From assembly GCA_032622095.1 (NCBI GenBank), contig CP136067.1, forward strand, positions 81,804,705 to 81,868,704: a stretch of 64,000 bases of DNA. The letters are read 5' to 3'. The position numbers were made by a program, and so were the translations under genes. The notes beneath the pieces were generated by a model. It ran no database searches and had not been told where the DNA came from. It saw only the letters and a program-made list of their open reading frames with translations. Positions 22,082 to 32,802 of this stretch are shown here, one piece after another; position 1 is the stretch's first letter; each line of letters opens with the position of its first letter. Source of the DNA: Siphonodentalium dalli. Its lineage: Eukaryota; Mollusca; Scaphopoda; Gadilida; Siphonodentaliidae.

Positions 22082-23670
22082 TGGACTTTATCAGGGTTTG
22101 GAGTTTTAGTATGTCATTTTAAGTTTTAGCTCATACCGACACCTTGTATTTGTAAACAAGAATATGTAGAAAAGTGTAGTTATTTGTACATATACATGCA
22201 GCATTGCAAACTGCAATACATATACCTGTAAGTTTACATCAGGCAGTGGATAAAAAAAATCTTGAGAGTTTGTTATTTACTAAATAATCAACTAGACATT
22301 TAATGTAAAATTTCTCTTCAAACATTCTGATTTATAACCTATTAAAATAAACTTAAAAAATGAAAACATAACCATCACAGCAATCGTGGAATCATCTGAA
22401 CTCTATTAAATCAAAGGTGTTCCATGAATATTAGAGGGAAAAAGGCACACTCTACATTTTTTTAAATTGGAATAAACAGACATCAATGAATGAATGTTAA
22501 TACAAACAGAGATACATAACATTATACATCTACTTGAATCTAGATATATTCATCACTTTAGTACAAATTTAGGGTACATACATTTTGTGTCTGGCATACT
22601 GAGTTTGAAGAATCAAATTAATTCATGATGATGATAGTAAATGGTCACATATCCTTTATTATGGCCACTAGATTACCACTGTCACGGCATATGTGGGACT
22701 ACCACATATCCTTTACTTCGGACACTGCATCATATGGTTGGAACGAGAGGGTTTCAGATGATATTGGCATGGAGCGTGGTGATGATACAAATGACAAATT
22801 GTCCCGCAGTCTCCTCATTCCATTCTGTTGCCAAATACGAGTCATATTGGCTGCATTGTGTTGCCCAATATTTCCAATTTTCTGTTCCAATGACTCTATT
22901 ATCAGTATTTCAGTGGAAGATTTATGGCTAAATTTGCTTGACAAAACAAAATATGTCTCACATAATTCATCTCACAAGCAAGATTAGTTCAGAGTGTAAT
23001 TGTGATGCTGCTGATGAACCAATGGTGCTGTATTCATGGCCGTTTTATGCTAATCAGTACAGTGTTTAGTAGCTAATTGGTCTCGATAAATGCTGAGAAT
23101 GAGACACCAGTATGTCAATTTGCCGTGAGGAGGGGACAGGGGGGATAAATCATTGGTAATTAGTGAGTTCAAACAATAAGTGCTCATAAAATAAAACCAT
23201 TCCTAATTAGGGCTTACGAGGCTTATTTCAGACCAAAAGCTTGTTATTTTTGAGTTAGATGGGTATTCAAAGAAGCTGATCTCGGGAGTTGTTCCCACAG
23301 CAGTTTACTTGGTGCGGATCGACACATAATGATTCTTTAGTTTTGAAAGCTATGTGCAAATTGGATTTCACTAATTTATGCTCTATGCTATCTTAATCTT
23401 TTTCAACCAATTATTATGTTTCAATTCTTACAGACACTAGCTTATGGTGGCAGGGTCTCATTGCCTCATAAATAACCTGGGCAAAATGGTTATTTTTAAA
23501 TGAAATTTGTAAAATGAAATGTCTATCAATTGGCCCCAATTGACATCTAAATTTGGGGCTCGGTTGATATCTGTTCTCTGATTTTGATGATTTTGCCATG
23601 TTTCCCTTCACTGGTCTACATTTAGTGCCCATATTAGGATGACAGAACCCGATATGGTCACAATTTGATA
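22082..23670. other. Gene-free intronic stretch
   Basis: AT-rich intron sequence. Two direct words cacatatcctttatt and cacatatcctttactt lie near 22647 and 22701. No exon or repeat family supported. Confidence 0.3.
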
Positions 23671-23677
23671 ACAAAAT

Positions 23678-23878
23678 GTAAACCCTTTCTATTCTTGAAT
23701 TGATTCTCCCACTCAATTCAAAGTACAAATGTATATATTTGAATGATTTATTATTCATTTGGATGGGTGTTCAGGAAAAATAAGCAGACAACAGATAATA
23801 AAGTGCAGAAGGAGTCCTATTTATTGAAGGGAAATGCTCAGACAATAATCAATGAATATTTAGTATAGAAAGGGTTAA
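23678..23878. mobile_element. E element copy 3
   Basis: Left end taaaccctttctattctt (TTAA decayed), right end agtatagaaagggttaa. It abuts J copy 1 directly. Confidence 0.75.
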
Positions 23879-23879
23879 A

Positions 23880-24306
23880 GGTGCATAATCCGAATTAAAG
23901 CTCCCAAATTACTACTTCTTTGGCTTCATGGTAAAAAATATTTGATTTGAGTCGAGGAGCCCACCCATCAAATCGCAAAGTGATCAGATATCAATTTTTG
24001 AAATTTGTTATTTTTGGAGATATGTAATTTTTAGTGGCCTGGCAAAAATTTGACAAGGCAACGGTCTCAGACCAAATTATGAATGAAGATGGATAACTCT
24101 AAATTCAAGTGGCTTTGGATGTAGTTATTTTGACAATCCAGCCATATTTGAATAAAATGTTGATAAATAACATGTTTTGGGCAAATTTATACTATAGTTA
24201 ACTTTTTGGTCAATTAATCGATTCTGATAACTGAAGCGGCATTTCAAAACATTTTGTTGTTGGAATCTAAAGATATGGGGACCATCGAATCGGATTGAGT
24301 ACCTTC
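23880..24306. repeat. J repeat copy 1
   Basis: J is a family of about 400 bp. It starts near gcataatc and ends near gaatctgattatatgg. Shared words include gagtcgaggagccca, gatgaagatggataactc and gcaattaatcgattctgat. Copy 1 is the most diverged of the three (the others are at 49171 and 61601). Confidence 0.75.
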
Positions 24307-24916
24307 AAAGAGCCAAATGATTCATCTTCGGAAATTGCATGCGTCGTGATAATCTCCCTGCATCAGCGTGTAATTTATGACTTGAAAGGATTCAATATGG
24401 CGATTAATTTTCCACATCAAAACAAGACAAACCAGTCTGGCTCAAATGACTATGAGAAAATAAGAAGCAAAGCATGATTTGAAATCAAAGAAACTACAAA
24501 AAATCACTGATTAAATGAGTTATCTCCCATGTTTTGCGAAACAAGTTCACTGCAGTACATGGCCTCAGTAATTAATGGCCAAAGCAGCTTAATATGGAAA
24601 CTGTTTTATCTTAAATGACGATCAGATTTTTCGATCATCGTTGATCATTGAATTGAGATTATCTGCACCGACTGATCTCATGGTTAGAGTGTAATTAGAG
24701 GCCTTCTGATGGGCAGTCAATTATTACGGCCGAATCTTCTGTTTAACTGACCATTGGAGAAGTTTAATGATTATCATACGGACAAGATAATCTCGATCAT
24801 AATGGATGTATCAAACTCCAGACTGTTCCAATGTCGATCAGCCAAATTGACTCTTTATGTGCCGATCCATATAAATGTCAAATTGCACCGTTTTAATCAT
24901 TATAGGAGGCCATTTG
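24307..24916. other. Gene-free intronic stretch
   Basis: Unique AT-rich intron sequence; nothing supported. Confidence 0.3.
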
Positions 24917-25118
24917 TTAACCCTGTCTATACTAAATACTATGGTCATTTGTTGAACTTGTTATCTGAACATTTCCCTCCAATAAATTAGGACTCCTTCT
25001 GTACTTGTATCTGTTGTCTACTTATTTTTTCATGAAAATCCCTCCAGATGAATAATAGACCATTCCAATGTATACTTTTGTAACTGAGTGGAGAATCTAT
25101 TTAGTAAAGAAAGGGTAA
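24917..25118. mobile_element. E element copy 4
   Basis: Left end TTAACCCTGTCTATACT, right end ttagtaaagaaagggtaaac. Orientation is opposite to copy 1, judged by the ttgaacttgttatctgaaca word near the left. Confidence 0.75.
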
Positions 25119-25120
25119 AC

Positions 25121-25353
25121 TTAACCCTTTGATTACTTGGTGGATTCTTTCATTTATAGTTCTAAAAGTATGCTATTGAACTGTCTATTCTTTATTTGAA
25201 TTGAGATCATATAGACAGACAACAGACAGAGAAAGAAAGCCTCTTCCGATTAATATGAAATAAGCCTCCTTAGCTGAACATCCCAAACAAATGAATCAAT
25301 GGGAATCAAGTAACAACTCATCTGCAAGTATTTAGTTAGAGAAGAGTGAATCT
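25121..25353. mobile_element. E element copy 5, diverged, adjacent to copy 4
   Basis: Starts TTAACCCTTTGATTACT and ends gaagagtgaatcttaa. Only scattered interior words (agacagacaacagacag, caagtatttag) match E, so it is an old member or a sister family. Confidence 0.45.
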
Positions 25354-25438
25354 TAAATCATGAATCTATATTTATTTTAAAACTACCAGTAAATTATAAA
25401 AAAAAATTCTTCTTTCTTAGGAAAATTTACTACATGTA

Positions 25439-25913
25439 CAGTAATGCTCTAATTAATCGACCTCTTAACCAAAGCAGAATTATGGGTAACTTTTCAGGAT
25501 TTAGTCGGAAATATGGCTTGTTGCCATTCATGCGAAATAGAGGAAATCGCATCAATACAGAAAAGAAATCTATATGAGAGATCGAGACGTAAATCTGAGG
25601 AGATTATCATAGTCTTTTCAAAGAGTCTGCATGTCATATAAAGGTCTTAAAAAGTTTTCTCCTATGAATTCTACCATTCATATAACACTACAATGTACAG
25701 TAATGCCCTAAATAATCGACCCCTTTAATAACCACAGCAGAATTATGGGTAACTTTTCAGGATTTAGTCGGAAATATGGCTTGTTGCCATTCAACGGAAA
25801 GCTCTCGTGGAGAGCTTTCCGATGAATGGCAACAAGCCATATTTCCGACTAAATCCTGAAAAGTTACCCATAATTCTGCTTTGGTTAAGAGGTCGATTAA
25901 TTAGAGCATTACT
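25439..25913. mobile_element. Composite A element (copies 8 and 9) with captured flank
   Basis: Left A arm 25439-25531 (copy 8, TA-preceded) is followed by about 165 bp of non-A sequence, then a second left end at 25698 and a complete A copy (25698-25913, copy 9), TA-followed. The outer 45 bp or so at both extremes are exact complements, including a private ggtt-ttccaaa variant (accaaagcag / ctgctttggt), so they are the ends of one original element. The middle, about 25535-25868, is the inverted copy of 16633-16966. Confidence 0.88.
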
Positions 25914-26513
25914 GTACATGTATCATGTCACAATATCTAGAGATATGACTGTAGCTTCTACAGTAAAGTGAATCAGTTATTACTGCAGTATAATATCTGC
26001 ATGTTCAATGTTACCATTTGTGGACAGAGATGATTCATTATGATAATGATTCCAAGCTTGGACTTGAAAGTTTTCTTGCGGAAAGATGAATAAAAGATGA
26101 AGGTTTTACCGGCGGGTGATTACGGAGGTGGGGATTCCTCTATCCGTGCAACTCGATTCATTCTGAGGTGACTCACACTCCATTTTAAGGTTTCTTTCTG
26201 GATTGAGAGCTGAGTGCGACATGCCTGTGCTACATGCCTGATGTCAATTTTGCTGTTAAGTCTGGTTAAGTGGGAGAATATTTAAAATTAATTATAATTA
26301 AGAGACATGGTCAGTAGAGCCCTGCAAATATTTAATATTTAAGATTTGATGTCGATATTGCTGGTATGATTCAGTGTTGACACTCAATTGGACCACTTAT
26401 TTGGATATATTTTAATATCCAATTTATTCCGCTCATTGTCACATTGTTGCGATTTTTGCACATGCTCATCAGGGGTGATGATGAAATGATTCGTCCCAGA
26501 TACCTATTCACAA
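25914..26513. other. Gene-free intronic stretch
   Basis: Unique intron sequence; nothing supported. Confidence 0.3.
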
Positions 26514-26754
26514 GTATTTTGCAAAAACCCTGTGCTAATATATTCTCTTATATATGCGAGTCCCCTATAGGGAGCTTCACATACATGTATATAAGAGAAT
26601 ACGTTGGCCTAACAATATTTACCTTCACCTTGCAAGCCAATGCATTTTCTTATATATGCAAGGCTCCATATGAGAGACTTGCATATATAAGAGATTGCAC
26701 TGGCATAATGTGTTTAATGCTACACCAGCTCAGCTCCCCTCATGAATGGGCTAA
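26514..26754. mobile_element. B element copy 2, outer left end degraded
   Basis: From ttttgcaaaaaccctgtgct to gctcccctcatgaatgggct. Both hairpin modules are present but with many mismatches. The ORF of 196 codons across B2 and D1 (26444-27034) is translated repeat, not a gene. Confidence 0.75.
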
Positions 26755-26849
26755 ATGCGTTATTGGGACAGATATAGGCCTGTATACATATGTGCCTTAT
26801 TTTTGCAAACTGTACAATTTTGAGTATACATGTAAATATCTTGCTAGTA

Positions 26850-27093
26850 TTAACCCTTTGAGTGCCAGGTCGATTTTTGTATCAACTCATATACCCTGTG
26901 CCAATGCATTCTCTTATATATGCGAGTCGACCATAGGTCGCCTCGCATATATAAGAGAATGCATTGGCCTAACAATTATTATTTTTTTTTTTTTTTTTTT
27001 TACAATTTTAATAATTTATTCTTATATTCTTTAACAGACTTATTTTGTAGGTTTAGGGCCGATGAGATCGGCCCCTGGCACTCAAAGGGTTAA
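26850..27093. mobile_element. D element copy 1, with hairpin
   Basis: TTAACCCTTTGAGTGCCAGG to cctggcactcaaagggttaa, 244 bp, perfect terminal match of about 20 bp. After atatacc it contains one full shared hairpin module (26893-26970), then a 20-base T run. The copy at 32409 lacks the hairpin. Confidence 0.9.
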
Positions 27094-27401
27094 AGTGTCA
27101 TATGCATGAATTGATTACCCCAGGCAAAATTGTATGATCTTAAGCGATGCAAATTGAAATCAGCTCACCAAAGAGATTATATCATTTAATCTTGAGCTGG
27201 ACCTTCACATTATGTGATATACATTATTAAGAAACATGTATTAACTAAGAACTGTATTTAGTACGCATATTACGTTTTCAATGTTATAAAATTTCCCGTC
27301 GGATCAGCTGGTCGGATCTGCAAAAAGTTCCCATGTTTTGAACTGGTGGAACAGGATCTCTATGGGGGTAGCCGTAGTAGAGATTCATGGCATGATTTTC
27401 A

Positions 27402-27414
27402 CCCCCCCCCCCCC
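27402..27414. repeat. Poly-C tract, 13 bases
   Basis: Run of C in intron 4, shortly before A copy 10. Confidence 0.85.
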
Positions 27415-27447
27415 TTTTGCTACTTTATGTGAGATATTTCTATCCTA

Positions 27448-27554
27448 CAGTAATGCTCTAAATAATCGACTCCTTAACGACAGGAGAATTATGGGTAACT
27501 TTTCAGGATTTAGTCGGAAATATGGCTTGTTGCCATTCATTGGAAAGCTCTCAG
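27448..27554. mobile_element. A element copy 10, left half only
   Basis: TA-preceded left arm ending at ggaaagctctcagt, exactly where the palindrome turns. The right arm is absent. Confidence 0.82.
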
Positions 27555-30060
27555 TAGTTAGACAGGTTTGGGAATCTCATCTTATGTATGCATTGCTAGT
27601 TCAATTCCAATGCACATCAAACACAGTAGTTTTATAGGGTTTGGTTAAGTTTCGATCACTATCTGTGGCATTAGTAAATATAGATTTGTTATGAGGTCGA
27701 CCATCTTGACGTTGTTTGAGGTCACTATATATTACTTGATAGAGGGGTCGCTCATTCGGGCGGAATTAGTAATTAGAGCAGAGTTTTTAATCTGACTAAT
27801 GATATAGCAGAGAACGAAAATCAATGAACAGTATCGGATAACAGTGGCTGACCGATGTCCAGCACAGAGACAACGACCGCCAATGGGCCTAATATGATCT
27901 CAGTGTGCCGATGACTCGAGGTCACACTTGGATTGTATGGATAATTGTGCATTACGATCTAATTATTTTCTCGTGTATTATGTCCCTGATCAAGTTACAT
28001 GGATTGGTGTATATCCTCGGAGAAAAAAAGAGAAACACAATTGACACAGCAGCTGGTCCTATGGAAATGATTACAGTGATGCTTCTGCCAGATTCTTAGT
28101 ACTCATCCAGGGAACAGTAGCTGGTCTCTTTATCCTATTACTAAGAAATTATATCCAATAAGCAGACTCCTTGGTAAAAGCATTAATAAGTGACATCAAT
28201 ATATCAAATTTGAGTCCTACCAGATTTAAATCTTAGGACATATCCAGTTAACAATAGACCATCTTTTATCAAATTATTAAGAAATTAGGACCAACTAGGC
28301 AGTCTTCTTTGTAAAAATGTTGATACATGTAAATTTTTATTGAATACATATATATCAAATTTAAAGCCATTTAACAATACTAGTAGTATTAGCTAGTGTT
28401 TAATCCTAATACTTAGAATTTAGGCCATGTTGCAGACTCCTTGGGGAAAAATGTTGATAGCTGTCATCAATATATCAAATTTGAGGTCTGTACATTTGAA
28501 GTGGGTCTAGTGTTAATCCAAGGTACCAAAAGCAGTGATGGGCATTTCTGCCATTGCATATACATGCAATTGTGTAGGAAGGGGTATCTCTCCAGACATA
28601 GGGAATAACTCAATCACATTACTGACCCCACCTCAGTTCGCACCTCCCCACTGGTTGAATATATTAAAGTAAAAAAAAGCCAAGTATAATGATAAAAAAT
28701 AACCAAGCACTTAATATGGACTCTTCGACCCCTTACCACTTCCTTGGTGTATATTAATTTTTTACACTTGATTTTTAACCATGTTTTTCTTTTTCAAGTT
28801 TCTAAAGATTTCCGATGTCCACTGAATATAAAATCAAAATATTTAACCGATAAAAAGAAATAATCCTGAATTCCCTCATAGTTCTTCCTGCTAGCACAGC
28901 ATATTATCTGGGCCAATACATGTACATCAAATAAAGGTTAATTATATGCTTCTTAGTAATTTAATTTGAGTCTTCATGATTCTTATTCCGAACACTGATT
29001 CAAATTCAAAATCTGACCCAGTCTGTTGGTGGTTTTAAAGTACCTGCATACTACTAATGAGGGAAACGCATCTTATCTGTGTGTTGTTGGAATGTTGTAA
29101 ATCAGAATGAAACTGCAATCCCTTGGATGTTTTTTTAGCGGGAGCTTGCAGAAGGCTAACCATATCCTGTTCATTATAGATATTGATTCAGCAGAGTTAG
29201 GACCCTTAATTATGGTGCAAAAACTCTGCATGGGAGAGAGCATCGTGATTTACAGCACAGGGTAGATGAAGTCTTCTCTCTGTATGATGATATTAAAATC
29301 TGGAAAGTCGTATCAATGGGCTTGGAATGTTTTTGTTCACTTAGCATGGACAATTGAGGATGTGTATAAAGTTTAACACTTTCTACAAATAGAGGGTGTA
29401 TACTCCACTGGGAGATTTCCCATCGGTTGTCAGAGTCTAATGTGTCATTATGTGTGGTATACAGGATTGTTTAACAATACCATCCTTTGTTAGAAAACTG
29501 ATAAAAGCAGTCGGGGAGGGGGGGGGGGGGTGGAGGGGTGTTATACATGTACATATGAGCCTGTGACAGGGGTGCCAGATGTACAGTGCTCAGGACAAAG
29601 GGGGGGAACTAACCACCATCAGACGGGCTCTGCTCCCAGTGCCAACACATGGCTTTGCATGTTGCCCAATATGTATGCGAACCTTTGTCATGCACTCAAT
29701 AATATATCCAACTTTTACACAAAGATTCGAAGATTGAGTGCAATTCAGGGATATGCTGGATGGCTTTTGCTTCTCTGGGAAGAGTAATCCTCTAGTTAAT
29801 ATTCAATTCTGCTCGGTCAGTTACCTTCTCTTTAGAGTTTAATCGGGCCATGTGATAATCACTTACAATTTACAATGTTACATTTTTATCAAAATCCTGA
29901 GAAATTGTAAGTTCAAAGCATGCTTGTGAGATGTTTTGTCTTACTGCGGCATGAACTTATACACATTATGTTGACAGAAGTGGGTCATCACACATGAAAA
30001 TACTGACCACCCGGTAATGGAATCTGTGTTCGTTTGGCTGCGAACTCCGGCAGCAAATTG
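27555..30060. other. Gene-free intronic stretch with weak duplications
   Basis: Between 28141 and 28500, three loosely similar blocks contain gcagactccttggtaaaa, ggcagtcttctttgtaaaaa and gcagactccttggggaaaaa, each followed by gttgatar and tcaatatatcaaattt-like words, with unit lengths of about 130-170 bp. A poly-G tract lies near 29514-29530. No gene supported. Confidence 0.45.
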
Positions 30061-30068
30061 TGATAATC

Positions 30069-30131
30069 AGTGCACTGGCACAGGGGTTCTTTAATGCTGC
30101 ACCAGCACAGCTCCATCATGAAAGTGTTAAA
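30069..30131. mobile_element. B element copy 3, right end only
   Basis: gtgcactggcacagg followed by ttctttaatgctgcaccagc and catgaaagtgttaaa. Only the terminal 60 bp remain. Confidence 0.7.
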
Positions 30132-30439
30132 ATTGACTTGGACTTATTTGCATGATTGTATTCCAAGACCAATTACCAAAGTAACAAAAGGTATACACAG
30201 TGACACATGCATCATAATTATGTTTTTATTATCTTACGTCCCTGCAGCTTTTTACGCTGTAAATCCCCCTCAGGGGTCATGACGTGTGACCTCAGCTGAA
30301 CATTTCAAAGAGTAATAATCTAATTAAATTAAAAGAAGCATTTTACAAGCTGTGATGCAGACAGCACCCAGGGGAACAAAGATGGGACAATGAATGCAGT
30401 CACGACTGCAAACATCTCATCATTTCTGGTTCTGCAAAG

Positions 30440-31090
30440 TATTTCACGGCCAAATGGATGGCATCAGTGAATGTCCCCAGTCAAGTCATTTGTTCATTTG
30501 CGGCCAAATGGATGGCATCAGTGACGTCCACAGTATAGTCATTTGTTCGTTCGCGCTCTGCAATGTTTCTTATGGACTGTTATCATTGCATTGAGGTTGC
30601 ATTCTAATGATTGTTATTTCTGATTTATGGGGGCCCTGGAGCTTCAGTGAGGTCAGATGTCACAAGAATTAAGTGAAACTTGCACTGAGAGGGACAGAGG
30701 TCTTATTAAAGGTGCATTCAGCATTCCAGACCTAGATGTTTTTTCTCTCCAATAAAATCTTATTCATCATCACTATCGGGTTTGTCCCATTGGAAAACAA
30801 ATCTTGGAAACTACAAGATATATATTAAAACTATCATATGCTTATAAATACCTAAGCTTTGCAAAGCTTTCGACCATTTAAATTGATCATCATTGGTGAA
30901 CAAGGGATGTAGAGTAATTTATCTTCTGCAAGCTTTCCTATGAGCTGTTATTATTGCGTTCTGTTGTGGCTGCATTGTGATGATTGTTATTTTCTGATTT
31001 ATGGGGGCCCTGGTGCATCAGATCAGATGTGACGAGACGTCAAAATAACTGCAGATGGTTTTGAGGGACAGAGTTCTTATTAAATGTCAC
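30440..31090. repeat. Diverged duplicated blocks
   Basis: Short pair: ggccaaatggatggcatcag twice (30450 and 30502). Longer pair: 30549-30725 and about 30930-31090 share ctgttattattgc-type text, gattgttatt, ctgatttatgggggccctgg and gagggacagag-tcttatta. They look like an old tandem duplication. Confidence 0.6.
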
Positions 31091-31327
31091 CCTTTGTCTT
31101 GATTTAGCCATAAAGTTTACCAGGTCTGATTTCTTTTCTTTATTACTGGTAATTCCAATATTTTGAACACAATGTTTTGGCAATCTTGATATTTATTATT
31201 AAAAGATCAGGGGCATTGTAAAAGTATGTGTAGAGCTTCGGTGATTGGAAATTCATTTTGCGAGTGAATGCCCCCATGCCTATTAATGCAACCCCCACCC
31301 CTTGTTATGTTCTTTCCTTAGATCTTG

Positions 31328-31792
31328 TTTAATCCTTTCTTTACTAAATGGATTCTCCCACCCGGCTGTAAAAGTATGCATTGTAATGGTCTATTATCCA
31401 TATGGAGGGATGCTCTGGAAATATACACTTTAAGCTGACAACAGATAATACCAGTGAAGAAGTATTCCAACTGATTGGTGAGAGATGATCAGATAATAAG
31501 TTCAACAAACTGCCATTCGTTGAACTTATTATCTGAACATTTCTTAAGGGAACTACCGTAATTTCCTAAATAATTGACTCCTTAACCACAGCATAATTAT
31601 GGGTAACTTTTCAGGATTTAGTCGGAAAAATGGCTTGTTACCATTCACCGGAAAGCTCCCACTAAGAGCTTTCTGATGAATGGCAACAAGCCATATTTCC
31701 GACTAAATCCTGAAAAGTTACCCATAATTCTGCTGTGGTTAAGCAGTCGATTATTTAGGACATTACTGTACTCGTCAATGTGAAAGGGTTAA
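31328..31792. mobile_element. E element copy 6, split by A copy 11
   Basis: Left end ttaatcctttctttac, right end caatgtgaaagggttaa. Removing the A element and one TA joins aaggaacta to ctcgtcaatg, restoring the E text seen at 12415-12430. The final TTAA lies about 13 bp from the exon 4 donor. Confidence 0.85.
31556..31768. mobile_element. A element copy 11, nested in E copy 6
   Basis: 213 bp. Left end ccgtaatttcctaaataatt (decayed), right end ggacattactg. The host element supplies TA on both sides (31554-31555, 31769-31770), direct proof of a TA target duplication. Confidence 0.92.
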
Positions 31793-31805
31793 TATATAAA
31801 CTCAC

Positions 31806-31985
31806 CCATATTAGGAACACAACTGCCTTTTTTCCAATCAGATGTGAGGAACTGTGAGTCCATTGGTATCCGTATATAGTCTCGCTCTGAATTATACATG
31901 TACCCAGTCTGCAGATACAGGCCTCGCTCTGGATATATGTTGTATAACGGAGGACTGCATACTAGTTTTGGATGTTTGAAATAAA
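31806..31985 (-). CDS. Exon 4 of the unrecognised split gene
   Basis: 180-bp exon with acceptor ctttcag and donor ATGG/gtgagt, phase 1 on both sides. It encodes about 60 residues: YFKHPKLVCSPP, then NIYPERGLYLQTGYMYNSE, IPMDSQFL, and DWKKGSCVPNM at the end. It has two cysteines about 46 residues apart. The donor side is abutted by a composite E plus A mobile element whose TTAA ends only about 13 bp away, so the insertion sits just past the splice donor. Confidence 0.85.
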
Positions 31986-32239
31986 CTGAAAGAAATATAT
32001 GAAGTGAGTGGTTATGTATATACAATGAAATCACTTGTGAAATAAAAGTAATCATTGTATTGATGTGTTCCGACCTCCCATTTCAAAAATATAAATATAC
32101 TAGTAAATAATGGTATTATTGATATACAATTTTTCATAAGCAGTGAATTTGTACCCATGAAAAGTTTGTTACATATGACATGTAAAGTAATCTTACAAAT
32201 AATAAACTTATTTTTATTGCCAAATTAATTTCTTTCATA

Positions 32240-32617
32240 CTAATTACTCATTGATGAGTGAGTAGTTATCCCTTAGGAAATGTTCTGATAATAAGTTCTT
32301 ATTTGACAATAACTTATTATCTGAACATTTCCCACCAATGCTGGGATTCCTTCTGCACTTTCTATTGTCTGTCATCTGCTAATAATTCCTGCACATCTCT
32401 CAAGATGATTAACTCTTTGAGTGCCAGGGGCCGATCTCATCGGCCCTAAACCTACAAAATAAGTCTGTTAAAGAATATAAGAATAAATTATTAAAATTGT
32501 AAAAAAGGGTATATGGGTTGATACAAAAATCGACCTGGCACTCAAAGGGTTAAACGGCCATTCCAATGTATAATTTTACAACTGAATTGGAGAATCCATT
32601 TGGTAAAGAAAAGGTTA
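32240..32617. mobile_element. E element copy 7, split by D copy 2
   Basis: Starts near gagttatcccttaggaaatg and ends aagaaaaggttaa. Words ataagttc, cattatctgaacatttccc and the right-end ccattccaatgtataatttt match E4 and E9. D2 sits where other copies read gatgaataatagaccattcc. Confidence 0.78.
32409..32553. mobile_element. D element copy 2, hairpin-less, nested in E7
   Basis: 145 bp in inverted orientation relative to copy 1, with TTAA at both edges. It matches D1 end to end except that the hairpin and most of the T run are missing: atatacccttttttac reads straight through. TTAA is duplicated relative to unoccupied E copies. Confidence 0.9.
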
Positions 32618-32654
32618 ATGTACATCTAATTCACCAAAAATATCTAAGATATAG

Positions 32655-32802
32655 AGGATCTCACATGAGTTTCTATTTTGTACGGAATCTATCAACCGAG
32701 TTCACTAAATTCGATTTGAGCCGATGTTTACCGAGGCTCAAATAGAATTTAGTGGACGAGGTTGATAAATTACGTATAAAATAGAACGAGTTTGAGATAC
32801 CT
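32655..32802. mobile_element. Foldback element
   Basis: Imperfect palindrome. Left text tctattttgtacggaatcta, tcaaccgagttcactaaatt and tttgagcc is mirrored by ggctcaaatagaatttagtg, gttgataaattacgtat and aaaatagaa. Loop about 12 bp at 32732. Single copy in the window. Confidence 0.65.

Larger units (their letters stand above)
21303..31805 (-). other. Intron 4 of the split gene
   Basis: 10.5 kb, phase 1. It holds B1, the hAT-like MITE at 21.7 kb, E3-E6, J1, A8-A11, B2, D1, B3 and duplicated blocks at 30.5-31.1 kb. No embedded gene was supported. Confidence 0.7.

Noticed and set aside
26444-27034. 196-codon ORF on the plus strand
   Set aside because: It runs through B2 and D1; the repeated residues (NAFSYICES, ANAFSYICKA) are the translated hairpin module.
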